A stretch of 38,855 nucleotides of DNA from CAIZGX01 sp044239865. Its GTDB lineage: Bacteria > Bacteroidota > Bacteroidia > Flavobacteriales_D > Sanyastnellaceae. Below are positions 26,011 to 33,619 of the stretch, piece after piece. Under the pieces are notes generated by a model, which worked only from the letters and a program-made list of their open reading frames with translations, searched no databases and was not told the DNA's origin. Location: positions 1 through 38,855 of the forward strand of contig JBIIAO010000006.1 in assembly GCA_044239865.1 (NCBI GenBank), written 5' to 3'. The first letter of the stretch is position 1; each line of letters opens with the position of its first letter. A program made the translations under genes and the position numbers.

Positions 26011-26721
26011 ATGAAAGAGAACACTAATTGCATTGTATCGCTCGAACGCGCTTCTATTTTTCAAGGGAAAATATGCGTGTTAGAGGATATTGACTTCGAA
26101 GTATTCGACGGTGAATTCGTTTTCCTAATTGGTAAAACCGGAAGCGGAAAATCGAGTTTATTGAAAACGCTTTATGCCGACATTCCATTGAAAAATGGAA
26201 AGGGTGAAGTGTGCAATGCAGATTTGCGCAAGCTTACACTGAAGCGCATTTCAGAACTTCGTAGAAAATTGGGAATCGTCTTTCAGAATTTCGAATTGCT
26301 CACCGACCGTTCGGTTTCAGACAATTTAGAATTTGTTTTGCGTGCAACGGGATGGAACAAAAGTTCCGCCATTCACAGTCGCATAGACGACGTGTTGGAA
26401 CTCGTTGGACTTTCAGAAAAGAAACAAAAAATGCCTTTTGAATTAAGTGGTGGAGAACAACAACGCTTGGCTATTGCCCGAGCGTTGTTGAACTCGCCGC
26501 ATCTCATTATTGCCGATGAGCCAACCGGAAACCTCGACCCTTCCACTGCCAAAGGCATTTTAGATTTATTGAAAATGATTAGCGAAGGCGGAACCGCTGT
26601 GGTTATGGCTTCGCACGATTACGATGCCATGCGCAAATACAGCTCGCGCATTGTTCTGTGCAAAGGAAAAAAACTTGTAGAAGCTCCGCGTCCAGAAGAA
26701 ATTGAAGAGGCCATCGCCTAA
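26011..26721 (+). CDS. ftsE: FtsE-like ABC transporter ATP-binding protein
   Basis: A single ABC ATPase domain of 236 residues. Walker A GKTGSGKSS is at 41-49, a Q-loop at VFQNFELL, the signature LSGGEQQ at 145-151, Walker B LIIADEP at 165-171, and an H-loop in MASHDY. The pattern DRSVSDNLEFVLRATGW and the overall size are those of FtsE, which with the membrane protein FtsX regulates peptidoglycan hydrolases at division. No ftsX is adjacent; in Bacteroidetes ftsE and ftsX are often apart. A LolD/MacB-type ATPase is the main alternative. It starts 8 bp after the M16 gene, so it may share that transcript. Confidence 0.75.
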   Translation: MKENTNCIVSLERASIFQGKICVLEDIDFEVFDGEFVFLIGKTGSGKSSLLKTLYADIPLKNGKGEVCNADLRKLTLKRISELRRKLGIVFQNFELLTDRSVSDNLEFVLRATGWNKSSAIHSRIDDVLELVGLSEKKQKMPFELSGGEQQRLAIARALLNSPHLIIADEPTGNLDPSTAKGILDLLKMISEGGTAVVMASHDYDAMRKYSSRIVLCKGKKLVEAPRPEEIEEAIA

Positions 26722-26730
26722 CATTTCCGT

Positions 26731-27447
26731 ATGCAATGCTCTGTCATTATCCCCACCTTTCGCGACAACCGAATTGCAGCAGCATTAGCCAGTATAGCTC
26801 TTCAAAAAAACATTCAACTCGAAGTCATTGTTGTCGACGGCGCCAATGAACCCGAAGCATTTCAATCACTTCCTTCCTATTCTTTTCCTGTTCATTTCAT
26901 TCACGAAAAAGACAACGGGGTTTACGACGCCATGAACAAAGGAATTTCAAAGGCGCAAGGAACTTGGATTTACATCTTAGGAAGCGACGATGTTTTGGCG
27001 AATGATAACACGCTTTCGAATTTAATTTCTCGCGGTTCCCAAGCAGACATCATCTTTGGAAATGTTGAAAACACCGGGCTTTCACATAGCGCTACTACAA
27101 AAATTCACATTCCTTCATTTCCAAATGGGATGATCTGGAAGCACACGCTTCACCAACAAGGTGTGCTCTACAGACGAGCATTATTTCAAGAACGAAACTT
27201 CAAGACATCGTATCAAATCCTGGGCGATTACGAGTTTCATTTCCACCTGAAAAATAAAAATGTAAAGGTTGAATACGTGAATGAAACCGTGGCGCGTTGC
27301 GATGCAAACGGACTTTCAAAACGTTATGTTTGGAAATTGTATAAGGAAGAAATTCGGTTGAAGAAAGAACATTTGAATGCGCTGGAATGGCTGATGGTTG
27401 TGCCTTTCGTGATTTCGAAATACGTCTTTAAAAATCTTACGAAGTAA
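26731..27447 (+). CDS. Family 2 glycosyltransferase
   Basis: A GT-A fold glycosyltransferase of 238 residues. The N-terminus CSVIIPTFRDNRIAAALASIALQ is typical, as are VIVVDGANE, EKDNGVYDAMNKGISKAQGTWIYILGSDD (the DxD-like metal/nucleotide-sugar motif is SDD) and later a GDYEFHFHL. It probably adds a sugar to a surface polysaccharide or glycolipid; donor and acceptor are unknown. It follows the FtsE-like gene by 9 bp and converges with the nuclease gene, overlapping its end by 11 bp. Confidence 0.9.
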   Translation: MQCSVIIPTFRDNRIAAALASIALQKNIQLEVIVVDGANEPEAFQSLPSYSFPVHFIHEKDNGVYDAMNKGISKAQGTWIYILGSDDVLANDNTLSNLISRGSQADIIFGNVENTGLSHSATTKIHIPSFPNGMIWKHTLHQQGVLYRRALFQERNFKTSYQILGDYEFHFHLKNKNVKVEYVNETVARCDANGLSKRYVWKLYKEEIRLKKEHLNALEWLMVVPFVISKYVFKNLTK

Positions 27448-28765
27448 GCGACTTCACACGGTGACCTTGTGGCGCATCCATGAAGTGCTGAATGAATCCT
27501 GCGCTCAATTCAGATGTGTTCAACGGAATTAAACGATCTTTCAAATCGTCTACAGACGAGATGGTATCTATGTGCTCATTTATAAATCCGTATCCTTTCG
27601 GAAGTCCGTCTTCAACCAAAACAAAAACAAATTCGCTGCCGTCTCTTCCGCGGTGCGTAAGAATAGCATGTTGTGGGTTGAAGGCCATTTTCATGGCCGC
27701 TACCATGCGTTCGTTGTGTTCTTCAAGACTCGTCAATTCTTCCTCGCTGAACATGCCAATGGCCTTCAATGAGAATCCGTGATAGCTGCAAAATTTCACC
27801 AACCATTTGTTGGCTTGTGGTAAGGTTGGAAAAATACGCAACGGCGTTTTTTGTCCCGATAACTGCGCCGCCATTAAGCGCAAATAACCTTGTTGATCTT
27901 CAAATTGAAAAAGTCCAACTTTCGGGCGCTTCTTCTTTTGCGCCGCGTTGTATTTTGGAGCGTGAAGACGGATCTCTTGGTCTTCCAACAGAAACGCAAC
28001 CAACTCGGAAGAAGTCTCTACGTAATCGATGTGATGGACTTCATTCGAAAACGAAACCTTCTTTTCTGGCTCTCCGTTTTGAAAGTGCTCTTTAATGCGC
28101 TTGCGAATGTTCTTCGCTTTGCCAATGTATATAGGAGTTCCCTTGTTGTCGCGCATGTAATACACGCCCGTTGCCTTGGGCAGCTTGTCTATTGTGTCTT
28201 CTGGAAGGTGATGCGGCAGATATGCTTCTGCATGCCCTCTTCCCAACATGGAATTCACATCATCTAATCCAATCTCTTCAATAACCTTATCGAACAACTC
28301 TGCAGTGGCTTTGGTGTCGCCCATGGCGCGGTGTGCGCTGGTGTTGGTAATGTTCAACTCGCGACACAAATTGTCGAGGCCGTAACGGGTCATGTTCGGA
28401 AACGCTTTACGCGCCAAACGAATGGTGCACAAACGCTGGGGTGTCCAGGCATAGCCTATGGCATTGAACTCTTGCTTAATGAAATTAAAATCGAAGTTTA
28501 CGTTGTGCGCCACGAATACCGCGTCTTTCAGCAGGTCGTAGATTTCATCGGCAACATCTTCAAAAACCGGAGCCCTCTTAAGCATCGCATCTGTAATACC
28601 GGTGAGTTGTACTACAAAAGGAGGAAGTCTTTTTTCAGGATTGATAAGGGTTTGATACGCATCAACGACCTTTTGTCCGTCGTGAAGTAGAATAGCAATT
28701 TCTGTTATGCTACCTTGCTCAGCCCTACCGCCGGTCGTTTCAATATCTGTTATTGCGTACAACAT
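27437..28765 (-). CDS. DEDDh exonuclease - GIY-YIG nuclease fusion (DnaQ/UvrC-like)
   Basis: The N-terminal 165 residues are a DnaQ-type 3'-5' exonuclease: D7 and E9 in TDIETTGG, D92 in HNVNFDFNFI, and H145 and D150 in HRAMGDTKAT. A GIY-YIG endonuclease domain follows at about 197-280 (GVYYM at 200-204, IYIGKAKNIRKRIKEHF at 212-228), similar to the N-terminus of UvrC and Cho. A C-terminal region of about 160 residues has no recognised domain. This fusion is a known family of Bacteroidetes and Actinobacteria, thought to act in DNA repair. Its 3' end overlaps the glycosyltransferase gene. It is divergent from the barrel gene at 28821, with a 55-bp shared upstream region. Confidence 0.92.
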   Translation of the reverse strand: MLYAITDIETTGGRAEQGSITEIAILLHDGQKVVDAYQTLINPEKRLPPFVVQLTGITDAMLKRAPVFEDVADEIYDLLKDAVFVAHNVNFDFNFIKQEFNAIGYAWTPQRLCTIRLARKAFPNMTRYGLDNLCRELNITNTSAHRAMGDTKATAELFDKVIEEIGLDDVNSMLGRGHAEAYLPHHLPEDTIDKLPKATGVYYMRDNKGTPIYIGKAKNIRKRIKEHFQNGEPEKKVSFSNEVHHIDYVETSSELVAFLLEDQEIRLHAPKYNAAQKKKRPKVGLFQFEDQQGYLRLMAAQLSGQKTPLRIFPTLPQANKWLVKFCSYHGFSLKAIGMFSEEELTSLEEHNERMVAAMKMAFNPQHAILTHRGRDGSEFVFVLVEDGLPKGYGFINEHIDTISSVDDLKDRLIPLNTSELSAGFIQHFMDAPQGHRVKSLTS

Positions 28766-28793
28766 CTTTTCTCCGTGGGCCCGAATTTCGGCT

Positions 28794-28801
28794 TATTTTT
28801 G
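28794..28801 (+). promoter_or_regulatory. Possible Bacteroidetes -7 promoter element (TATTTTTG)
   Basis: Matches the Bacteroidetes -7 consensus TAnnTTTG exactly, 19 bp before the barrel gene's ATG in the 55-bp divergent intergenic region. The -33 element is only weakly matched by a T-rich stretch near 28767. Confidence 0.4.
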
Positions 28802-28820
28802 AAGACAATCACTCATTGTT

Positions 28821-29678
28821 ATGAAAAAAAGTTTCTTGTTCATATCTCTTTGCTACTTCACAGTAGTGTTTACCCAATGCATGGCTCAAGATCGCGACGA
28901 GCGCAAAGGATTTCGCTTCGGGCTGAATATGGGCATGTACTTCCCTTCGAAGGTTTCCGCGAACTATTACAACGGAAGCGGTTTCTACAACAACAACATT
29001 GATCCGAACGGGGTGCGCATGTATAGCATTGAAGATCGTTTAAATCTTACACCACAGGAGACGCAGTACATTACTTCGTACTTCAACGCAACCGGGTTTC
29101 AATTTCCGCGCGATGCGTATCCTACCGCTATGCGCTATAATGGCGGATTCAACATTGGCTTTCAGACGGCTTATGACTTCAACAACAAGTCTTCACTTAT
29201 TTTCGATTTGAATGTCTGCAAGGTGAAGGCGAACGACAGGTTCACCATGCAATTGAATGGCACTTCTGCCCAACAGAATGGACAAACCGACATTCGTATT
29301 TTCAATATTCAAGGAAATGAACAGCGCTTGCAGCTTGGCTTAGGATACAGAACAGGGTGGGCGTTAAGTGGAAACGGATTGTACTTCATGCAGTTTGGAG
29401 GAAGTATGTTGGGGACAAAGGTGATTAACAACGTTGCTATTCTCCCAGATCGAAATTACGAATTAATTATTGGTGCCGCGAATCCCGCACAGATGATCAA
29501 CTACCAACCGCAAACCGGCATCGGCTTCGGATATTATTTCAGTACTGGATTTTTCCTTCCGTTAGGAGAACACAAAAACGCCGAGCTTTCGCTGGCGTTC
29601 GCCAAAGACAAGATTATATTAAATGCAAATGAATTCAAAGGGTGGAACAAAATGCTCACCTTCTGTTTTTCTATTTAA
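28821..29678 (+). CDS. Predicted outer-membrane barrel protein
   Basis: Signal peptide about 1-22 (ending CMAQD). Then GFRFGLNMGMYFPSK, GGFNIGFQTAYDFNNKSSLIFDLNV, LGYRTGWALSGNGLYFMQFGG and GIGFGYYFSTGFFLPLG alternate as amphipathic strands, and the protein ends LTFCFSI. This looks like an outer-membrane beta-barrel of about 260 mature residues. No specific family recognised and no T9SS domain. Its 3' end overlaps the omega-amidase gene by 8 bp on the opposite strand. Confidence 0.7.
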   Translation: MKKSFLFISLCYFTVVFTQCMAQDRDERKGFRFGLNMGMYFPSKVSANYYNGSGFYNNNIDPNGVRMYSIEDRLNLTPQETQYITSYFNATGFQFPRDAYPTAMRYNGGFNIGFQTAYDFNNKSSLIFDLNVCKVKANDRFTMQLNGTSAQQNGQTDIRIFNIQGNEQRLQLGLGYRTGWALSGNGLYFMQFGGSMLGTKVINNVAILPDRNYELIIGAANPAQMINYQPQTGIGFGYYFSTGFFLPLGEHKNAELSLAFAKDKIILNANEFKGWNKMLTFCFSI

Positions 29679-30438
29679 GTTGAAACGAATCGGCATCGTT
29701 CAATGCCGAGAACTTTTCGCGAAACGCATTCAAATCTTCCAATGAAAGTTCTTGGGTTAGTTCGCCTCTGAAATTTACAATGGCTGAATCTCCGCTGTAG
29801 GCATGTCCGTTTCCGTCTTCCCCAATACGATTCACACCAATAACGTAGGCTACGTTTTCTATGGCGCGCGCTTTCAACAAAGTCTTCCAGACTTCGGCGC
29901 GAACGCTCGGCCAATTCGCGACATATATCATTAGATCGAATTTCGGAATTCCCTTTATCACTTCATTTCGCGTCCACACGGGAAAGCGCAAGTCGTAACA
30001 AATGTTCAGCAGAATATTCCATCCGCGCCATTCCACCAGGCACTGCTCCCCGCCTGCTTCGTAGTGTTTGTGTTCACCTGCAAAAGAGAACAAATGGCGT
30101 TTGTTATACGTGGAAACTTCTCTGCTTGGACGAACAAAAAATAAACGGTTGTAGGCCTTCCCTTCCTCGCGTACAGAAAGACTTCCAACGATAGCAGCGT
30201 TCAATCGTTCGGACTCTTCCTTCATCAATGCAACACTCGGAAACTCGCCGTTCACAAGCTCTTCAGAAACAGCTGTGTTCATGGTGAAACCTGTAGAAAA
30301 CATCTCCGGAAGGACAATCAGATCCCATTGATTGGGTTGTTGTTGTTGAAGAAGCGCCTTGAAATGCGCGCGGTTTTCTTCTTGATTTTCCCAATGCAGG
30401 AACGTTTCGAGTAGTAGTGACTTTAGTTTCATTTGCAT
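29671..30438 (-). CDS. Carbon-nitrogen hydrolase, YafV/omega-amidase type
   Basis: Nitrilase-superfamily amidase with the Glu-Lys-Cys triad: Glu45 (LPEMFSTGF), Lys113 (YNKRHLFSFAGEH) and Cys147 (NICYDLRFPVW). The FSTGFTM and CYDLRFPVW signatures and the length of 255 are those of bacterial YafV and eukaryotic Nit2. These enzymes hydrolyse 2-oxoglutaramate (and 2-oxosuccinamate) to the oxo-acid and ammonia, removing the product of glutamine transamination. A KAT/YbdL-type aminotransferase gene lies 3.2 kb away on the same strand, fitting the glutamine transaminase/omega-amidase pathway of methionine salvage. Two starts 6 bp apart (30438, 30432) are equally possible. Confidence 0.9.
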   Translation of the reverse strand: MQMKLKSLLLETFLHWENQEENRAHFKALLQQQQPNQWDLIVLPEMFSTGFTMNTAVSEELVNGEFPSVALMKEESERLNAAIVGSLSVREEGKAYNRLFFVRPSREVSTYNKRHLFSFAGEHKHYEAGGEQCLVEWRGWNILLNICYDLRFPVWTRNEVIKGIPKFDLMIYVANWPSVRAEVWKTLLKARAIENVAYVIGVNRIGEDGNGHAYSGDSAIVNFRGELTQELSLEDLNAFREKFSALNDADSFQLK

Positions 30439-30481
30439 TCGAAGTTATGTGAAATAATAATAAATCAAGTATCTTGGCTTC

Positions 30482-30820
30482 ATGAAAAAATGGATCTTTC
30501 TTTCAATTGCAGCAGTAGCTGTTGGATGCGCCGCTTCAAAGCAAGTAGCAATTACTGAAGCCGATGTAACTTTAGCAAAAACAGAATTCTCTGGTGTTAC
30601 ACTTGCTGAATTGCAAACTGGACAAGTGTTGTACACGGAGCATTGCCAAAGTTGTCATGCGTTAAAAGATCCAGCATCTGAAGGCGTTCGCGGTTGGAAG
30701 AAACATGTTCCGGAGATGGTTGAAATGGCGAACAAAGACAAAGCGGCTGGTCTTGACAAGAAGGAAGAACAGGCGATTCTTCGTTATGTGATTACGATGG
30801 GACCTTTGAAAAAATCGTAG
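30482..30820 (+). CDS. Small c-type cytochrome lipoprotein
   Basis: The signal peptide ends in a lipobox (AVGC, with Cys17 as the probable lipid anchor). It is followed by one c-type haem domain with CQSCH in YTEHCQSCHALKDP. A methionine in VITMGPL near the C-terminus, or one in PEMVEMA, is the likely sixth ligand. At 112 residues it is a minimal single-haem protein. It probably shuttles electrons in the periplasm, tethered to a membrane. It is divergent from the omega-amidase gene, 43 bp away. A tandem-repeat tract lies just after it. Confidence 0.88.
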   Translation: MKKWIFLSIAAVAVGCAASKQVAITEADVTLAKTEFSGVTLAELQTGQVLYTEHCQSCHALKDPASEGVRGWKKHVPEMVEMANKDKAAGLDKKEEQAILRYVITMGPLKKS

Positions 30821-30827
30821 ATTTTTT

Positions 30828-30887
30828 ATTCCTACTTCGTAATTCCTATTTCATAATTCCTACTCCGTAATTCCTACTGCGTAATTC
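30828..30887 (-). repeat. Tandem 14-bp repeat, four copies, inverted relative to the 34-bp repeats
   Basis: Units ATTCCTAC/TTTCGTA-like at 30828, 30842, 30856 and 30870, then a partial ATTC. Their reverse complement (TACGCAGTAGGAAT in the best copy) is the core of the 34-bp units further right. The tract begins 8 bp after the cytochrome stop codon. Confidence 0.85.
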
Positions 30888-30926
30888 TAAATCAAGAATA
30901 ACAACGCAGTTCCAATTATACAATAG

Positions 30927-31198
30927 GAATAAAATCTCCGATTTTCCAATTACGCAGTAGGAATAAATCCGAAGGATTTCCAATTACGCAGTAGGAATAA
31001 ATCCGAAGGATTTCCAATTACGCAGTAGGAATAAATCCGAAGGATTTCCAATTACGCAGTAGGAATAAATCCGCAGGATTTCCAATTATGCAATAGGAAT
31101 AAATCCGAAGGATTTCCAATTACGCAGTAGGAATAAATCCACAGGATTTCCAATTATGCAATAGGAATAAAATCTCCGATTTTCCAATTACGCAGTTC
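30927..31198 (+). repeat. 34-bp tandem repeat, eight copies, each with a hairpin
   Basis: Copies start at 30927 and every 34 bp up to 31165; a degenerate partial copy precedes at 30903-30926. Each unit is the 14-bp core (TACGCAGTAGGAAT or variant) plus a 20-bp hairpin segment. The stem is AAATCC/GGATTT in six copies (loops GAA, GCA, ACA) and AAAATC/GATTTT (loop TCC) in the first and last. The tract runs into the stop codon of the minus-strand DUF4139 gene. With the inverted 14-bp copies it fills the whole 377-bp gap between two convergent genes; no gene is seen in it. Confidence 0.92.
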
Positions 31199-32823
31199 TA
31201 AAAGCTTGGAGCCGCAATCGTTCTAAACTTCAACTTCGAAACTTGCATAGACTTAGGAGTCTTGATGCTGTAGCCGAGGGTGACTGTTTTACTTTCTCCA
31301 GGTGCTAACTTTATATTCCAAGAAAGTTTACCGGTGTTCTTCTCTAATTCGGCGCCAGAGATTTCCAACATGGCTACTTCAATTTCTCCATCGGAAGAAA
31401 TAGGCAGTTGATCTTCCAACAAAACATTAATCTCCTTGTCTCTGTTGTTGCGAACGGTTGTTTCGAAATAAAACGTTTCTTTTTCATTGTTGCCCAGCAA
31501 TTGGCGTTTGCTCAGCTCAGACTTCTGTTTTCGCGCCAAAGCTACGCGCTTGTCTCTTCCCAACGAAAGTGAAAGCGTGTCATCTACAGAGGCTGTGTTA
31601 ATGAAACTCTGTCCCAAATACGTACCTGCGAAATAAACACTAGCCTTTCCACTCACTAAATTCAGCGCGTTCCAACCAACAACCTTGGCCGTTAAGAATG
31701 CGTCGGCATCTTGTTTCGGAACAGCATAATGCATGAAGGTTGCTGGCAGGGTGAACGACGCAACGTCTACAACATAAGGTTTGCCGTCTGCCAAAATAGT
31801 GTACGGCAATTCAATCTCGAATTCTGCACTCAACTCTTGAACGGCCACTTGCTGAAAGGCTACCTCTCCACTACCACCTTTATCCTCCTTCTTCAAATAA
31901 TCACTACGATTGCTCTTCATGACCATAACAGACTCCAAATTCTTTTGGACTCCTGCAATTCTTTGTGTCGACTCTGCTATGTCCCAAGTCTCTAAAGTTG
32001 GCTTTTCAGCTCCTTGAAGAGGCTCGCTCGTGCTTAAAACCATTAACACTTCTGTCCAATCCAATCCTGATTTGTTGAACACATTCGCGTGATAATCGAG
32101 CTTAACGGGATCAATGGCATTCTCTGCACGAACATCATACTTCGGCGCCCAACCGGCATTGCGAACCAAATACTTCAAGGTGAAGATGGCTTCTCCTCTC
32201 GTCTTCGCATCCAACACAACTGTTACTTCTGAAGTCGGAGGATTCTCTTTTGCGTTCATCTCTAACAATTGCGCAGTATAGCCGGCTGACTCTTTAATGA
32301 GTTTGCGCTCTTCTGCATCTGCTTTCAACAAGAAAACATTGATTTCGTTGTTGCGCTTACGGAAGAAATCGGCAGCCTTTTCGATCTCTGCAATAGGAAC
32401 GTTGTTCGATGTTCCGCCAATGGCTTCGTTGCGAAACAACATGTCACGTTCCTTTGCATAGACACTTTTCTCTGCTCGAAGCGTAGCCAATTTCTCTTCC
32501 ACCAAAGCCGACTTCTCTTGCAATTCTGCAATCTTCGCATTCGGTGTTTGCTCTTTCAAATAGTTGTTACGAATGGAAACACTTTGAAAAACCACATTGC
32601 GGTTGTTGCATTCCAACACCACACTTTCGGGTTGCATATCTGCGCTTAAACCCGTAAATACTACTGTCTGCTTCCCTTGCGAAACCTGCGTTTCAGCCGT
32701 ATGCACCAACTGGGCACCTTGAAGGTACACTGTTACTTGTGTAATATTCGAGGACACATTCGCTTGTGCGAACATTCCAATCGAAACAAAAAACAATGCG
32801 CTAAATGCAAATAGATTTTTCAT
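31198..32823 (-). CDS. DUF4139 / MuiA-like (mucoidy inhibitor A family) secreted protein
   Basis: Signal peptide about 1-20 (ending GMFAQA). The N-terminal DUF4140-like segment (ITQVTVYLQGAQLVHTAETQVSQGKQTVVFTGLS) precedes a coiled-coil stretch at about 95-190 (AKIAELQEKSALVEEKLATLRAEK). The DUF4139 domain then runs to the end (LKYLVRNAGWAPKYDVRAEN, KSGLDWTEVLMVLSTSEP, NNRDKEINVLLEDQLPIS). The family is periplasmic or surface-associated with no firm biochemical role; the mucoidy label comes from a Streptomyces-derived gene. It starts 3 bp after the upstream barrel gene's stop codon and is thus in an operon with it and the aminotransferase gene. Its stop codon is formed at the edge of the 34-bp repeat tract. 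Confidence 0.87.
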   Translation of the reverse strand: MKNLFAFSALFFVSIGMFAQANVSSNITQVTVYLQGAQLVHTAETQVSQGKQTVVFTGLSADMQPESVVLECNNRNVVFQSVSIRNNYLKEQTPNAKIAELQEKSALVEEKLATLRAEKSVYAKERDMLFRNEAIGGTSNNVPIAEIEKAADFFRKRNNEINVFLLKADAEERKLIKESAGYTAQLLEMNAKENPPTSEVTVVLDAKTRGEAIFTLKYLVRNAGWAPKYDVRAENAIDPVKLDYHANVFNKSGLDWTEVLMVLSTSEPLQGAEKPTLETWDIAESTQRIAGVQKNLESVMVMKSNRSDYLKKEDKGGSGEVAFQQVAVQELSAEFEIELPYTILADGKPYVVDVASFTLPATFMHYAVPKQDADAFLTAKVVGWNALNLVSGKASVYFAGTYLGQSFINTASVDDTLSLSLGRDKRVALARKQKSELSKRQLLGNNEKETFYFETTVRNNRDKEINVLLEDQLPISSDGEIEVAMLEISGAELEKNTGKLSWNIKLAPGESKTVTLGYSIKTPKSMQVSKLKFRTIAAPSF

Positions 32824-32825
32824 AA

Positions 32826-33617
32826 TTAAAATTTATATTGAAGAGAAATTTCGTGATTCAAATGTTGAAGTGATTTGTGCTTGTCGCTTGCGAGTCCCGT
32901 GTAAACACAAACAAATTTTCGGAAAATATACATACCTCGAACGTATGCTCCGCTGTGAACATTATCCCATGTTCTTACTCCCATTCCAACGGCATATTTC
33001 CGAGTTGAAAAATTAAGTCCTGCTTGGTATTGACGAAGCTTCGATTCATCTTCGAATCCGCGCTTGTAGATTCCTGAAAAAGCTAACGTTGCCTTTCTCG
33101 ATAGATTCAGAAATGACCATCCCACTTGCGTGCACAACACCTGCGAAACATTTTTCACTTCGTTACCGAAAGGCATGACTTGAAGGTCATTCGATTTATA
33201 GGACAAACCCACCATGAACTTTCCAGCTGGATTGCTCATGACGTTCAAGCCGAGGGCATATGCAAAACGTTGATTGTCATAATTTGAAAACTCCGCGCGA
33301 GCTCCGAATCCCACGTGCAAATTGCTACGTGTGGTGTACGAATGCGTTGCGAATTGAAGGGCTGCCGCATTGAAGGCGTTTGAATTCTGATAAACATCGA
33401 CACCCACTGCAGAATAGATCTTATCTAAATTCATTTGACCTTGTATTCCCCTTCCACCAGACGATTGATAATAGGCGCCTGCTTTGTTATAGTCCATGGG
33501 TGAAACCACAAACGATGGATTTTCACAGGGCAAAAACGACATTGGATTCAACGAACGGAATTGTCCGTTCGCATTCAGCGACAATGAAAATAGTATGAGG
33601 AATAAAATGCGTCCCAT
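32826..33617 (-). CDS. Short PorP/SprF-like outer-membrane protein
   Basis: The start at 33617 gives a good signal peptide (MGRILFLILFSLSLNANGQ). The longer frame to 33686 would run into the aminotransferase gene and adds a charged, atypical start. The mature part of about 244 residues reads as a barrel (LHVGFGARAEFSN, FMVGLSYKSND, ATLAFSGIYKRGF, YAVGMGVRTWDNVHSGAYVRGMY) and ends SLQYKF. Overall shape and the NPSF near the start recall PorP/SprF T9SS accessory proteins, but the match is looser than for the gene at 37146. It begins 2 bp after the aminotransferase stop, in the same operon. Confidence 0.65.
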   Translation of the reverse strand: MGRILFLILFSLSLNANGQFRSLNPMSFLPCENPSFVVSPMDYNKAGAYYQSSGGRGIQGQMNLDKIYSAVGVDVYQNSNAFNAAALQFATHSYTTRSNLHVGFGARAEFSNYDNQRFAYALGLNVMSNPAGKFMVGLSYKSNDLQVMPFGNEVKNVSQVLCTQVGWSFLNLSRKATLAFSGIYKRGFEDESKLRQYQAGLNFSTRKYAVGMGVRTWDNVHSGAYVRGMYIFRKFVCVYTGLASDKHKSLQHLNHEISLQYKF

Positions 33618-33619
33618 CG

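Noticed and set aside
30927..31198. CRISPR array
   Set aside because: The units are contiguous with no variable spacers, and no cas gene is in the window.
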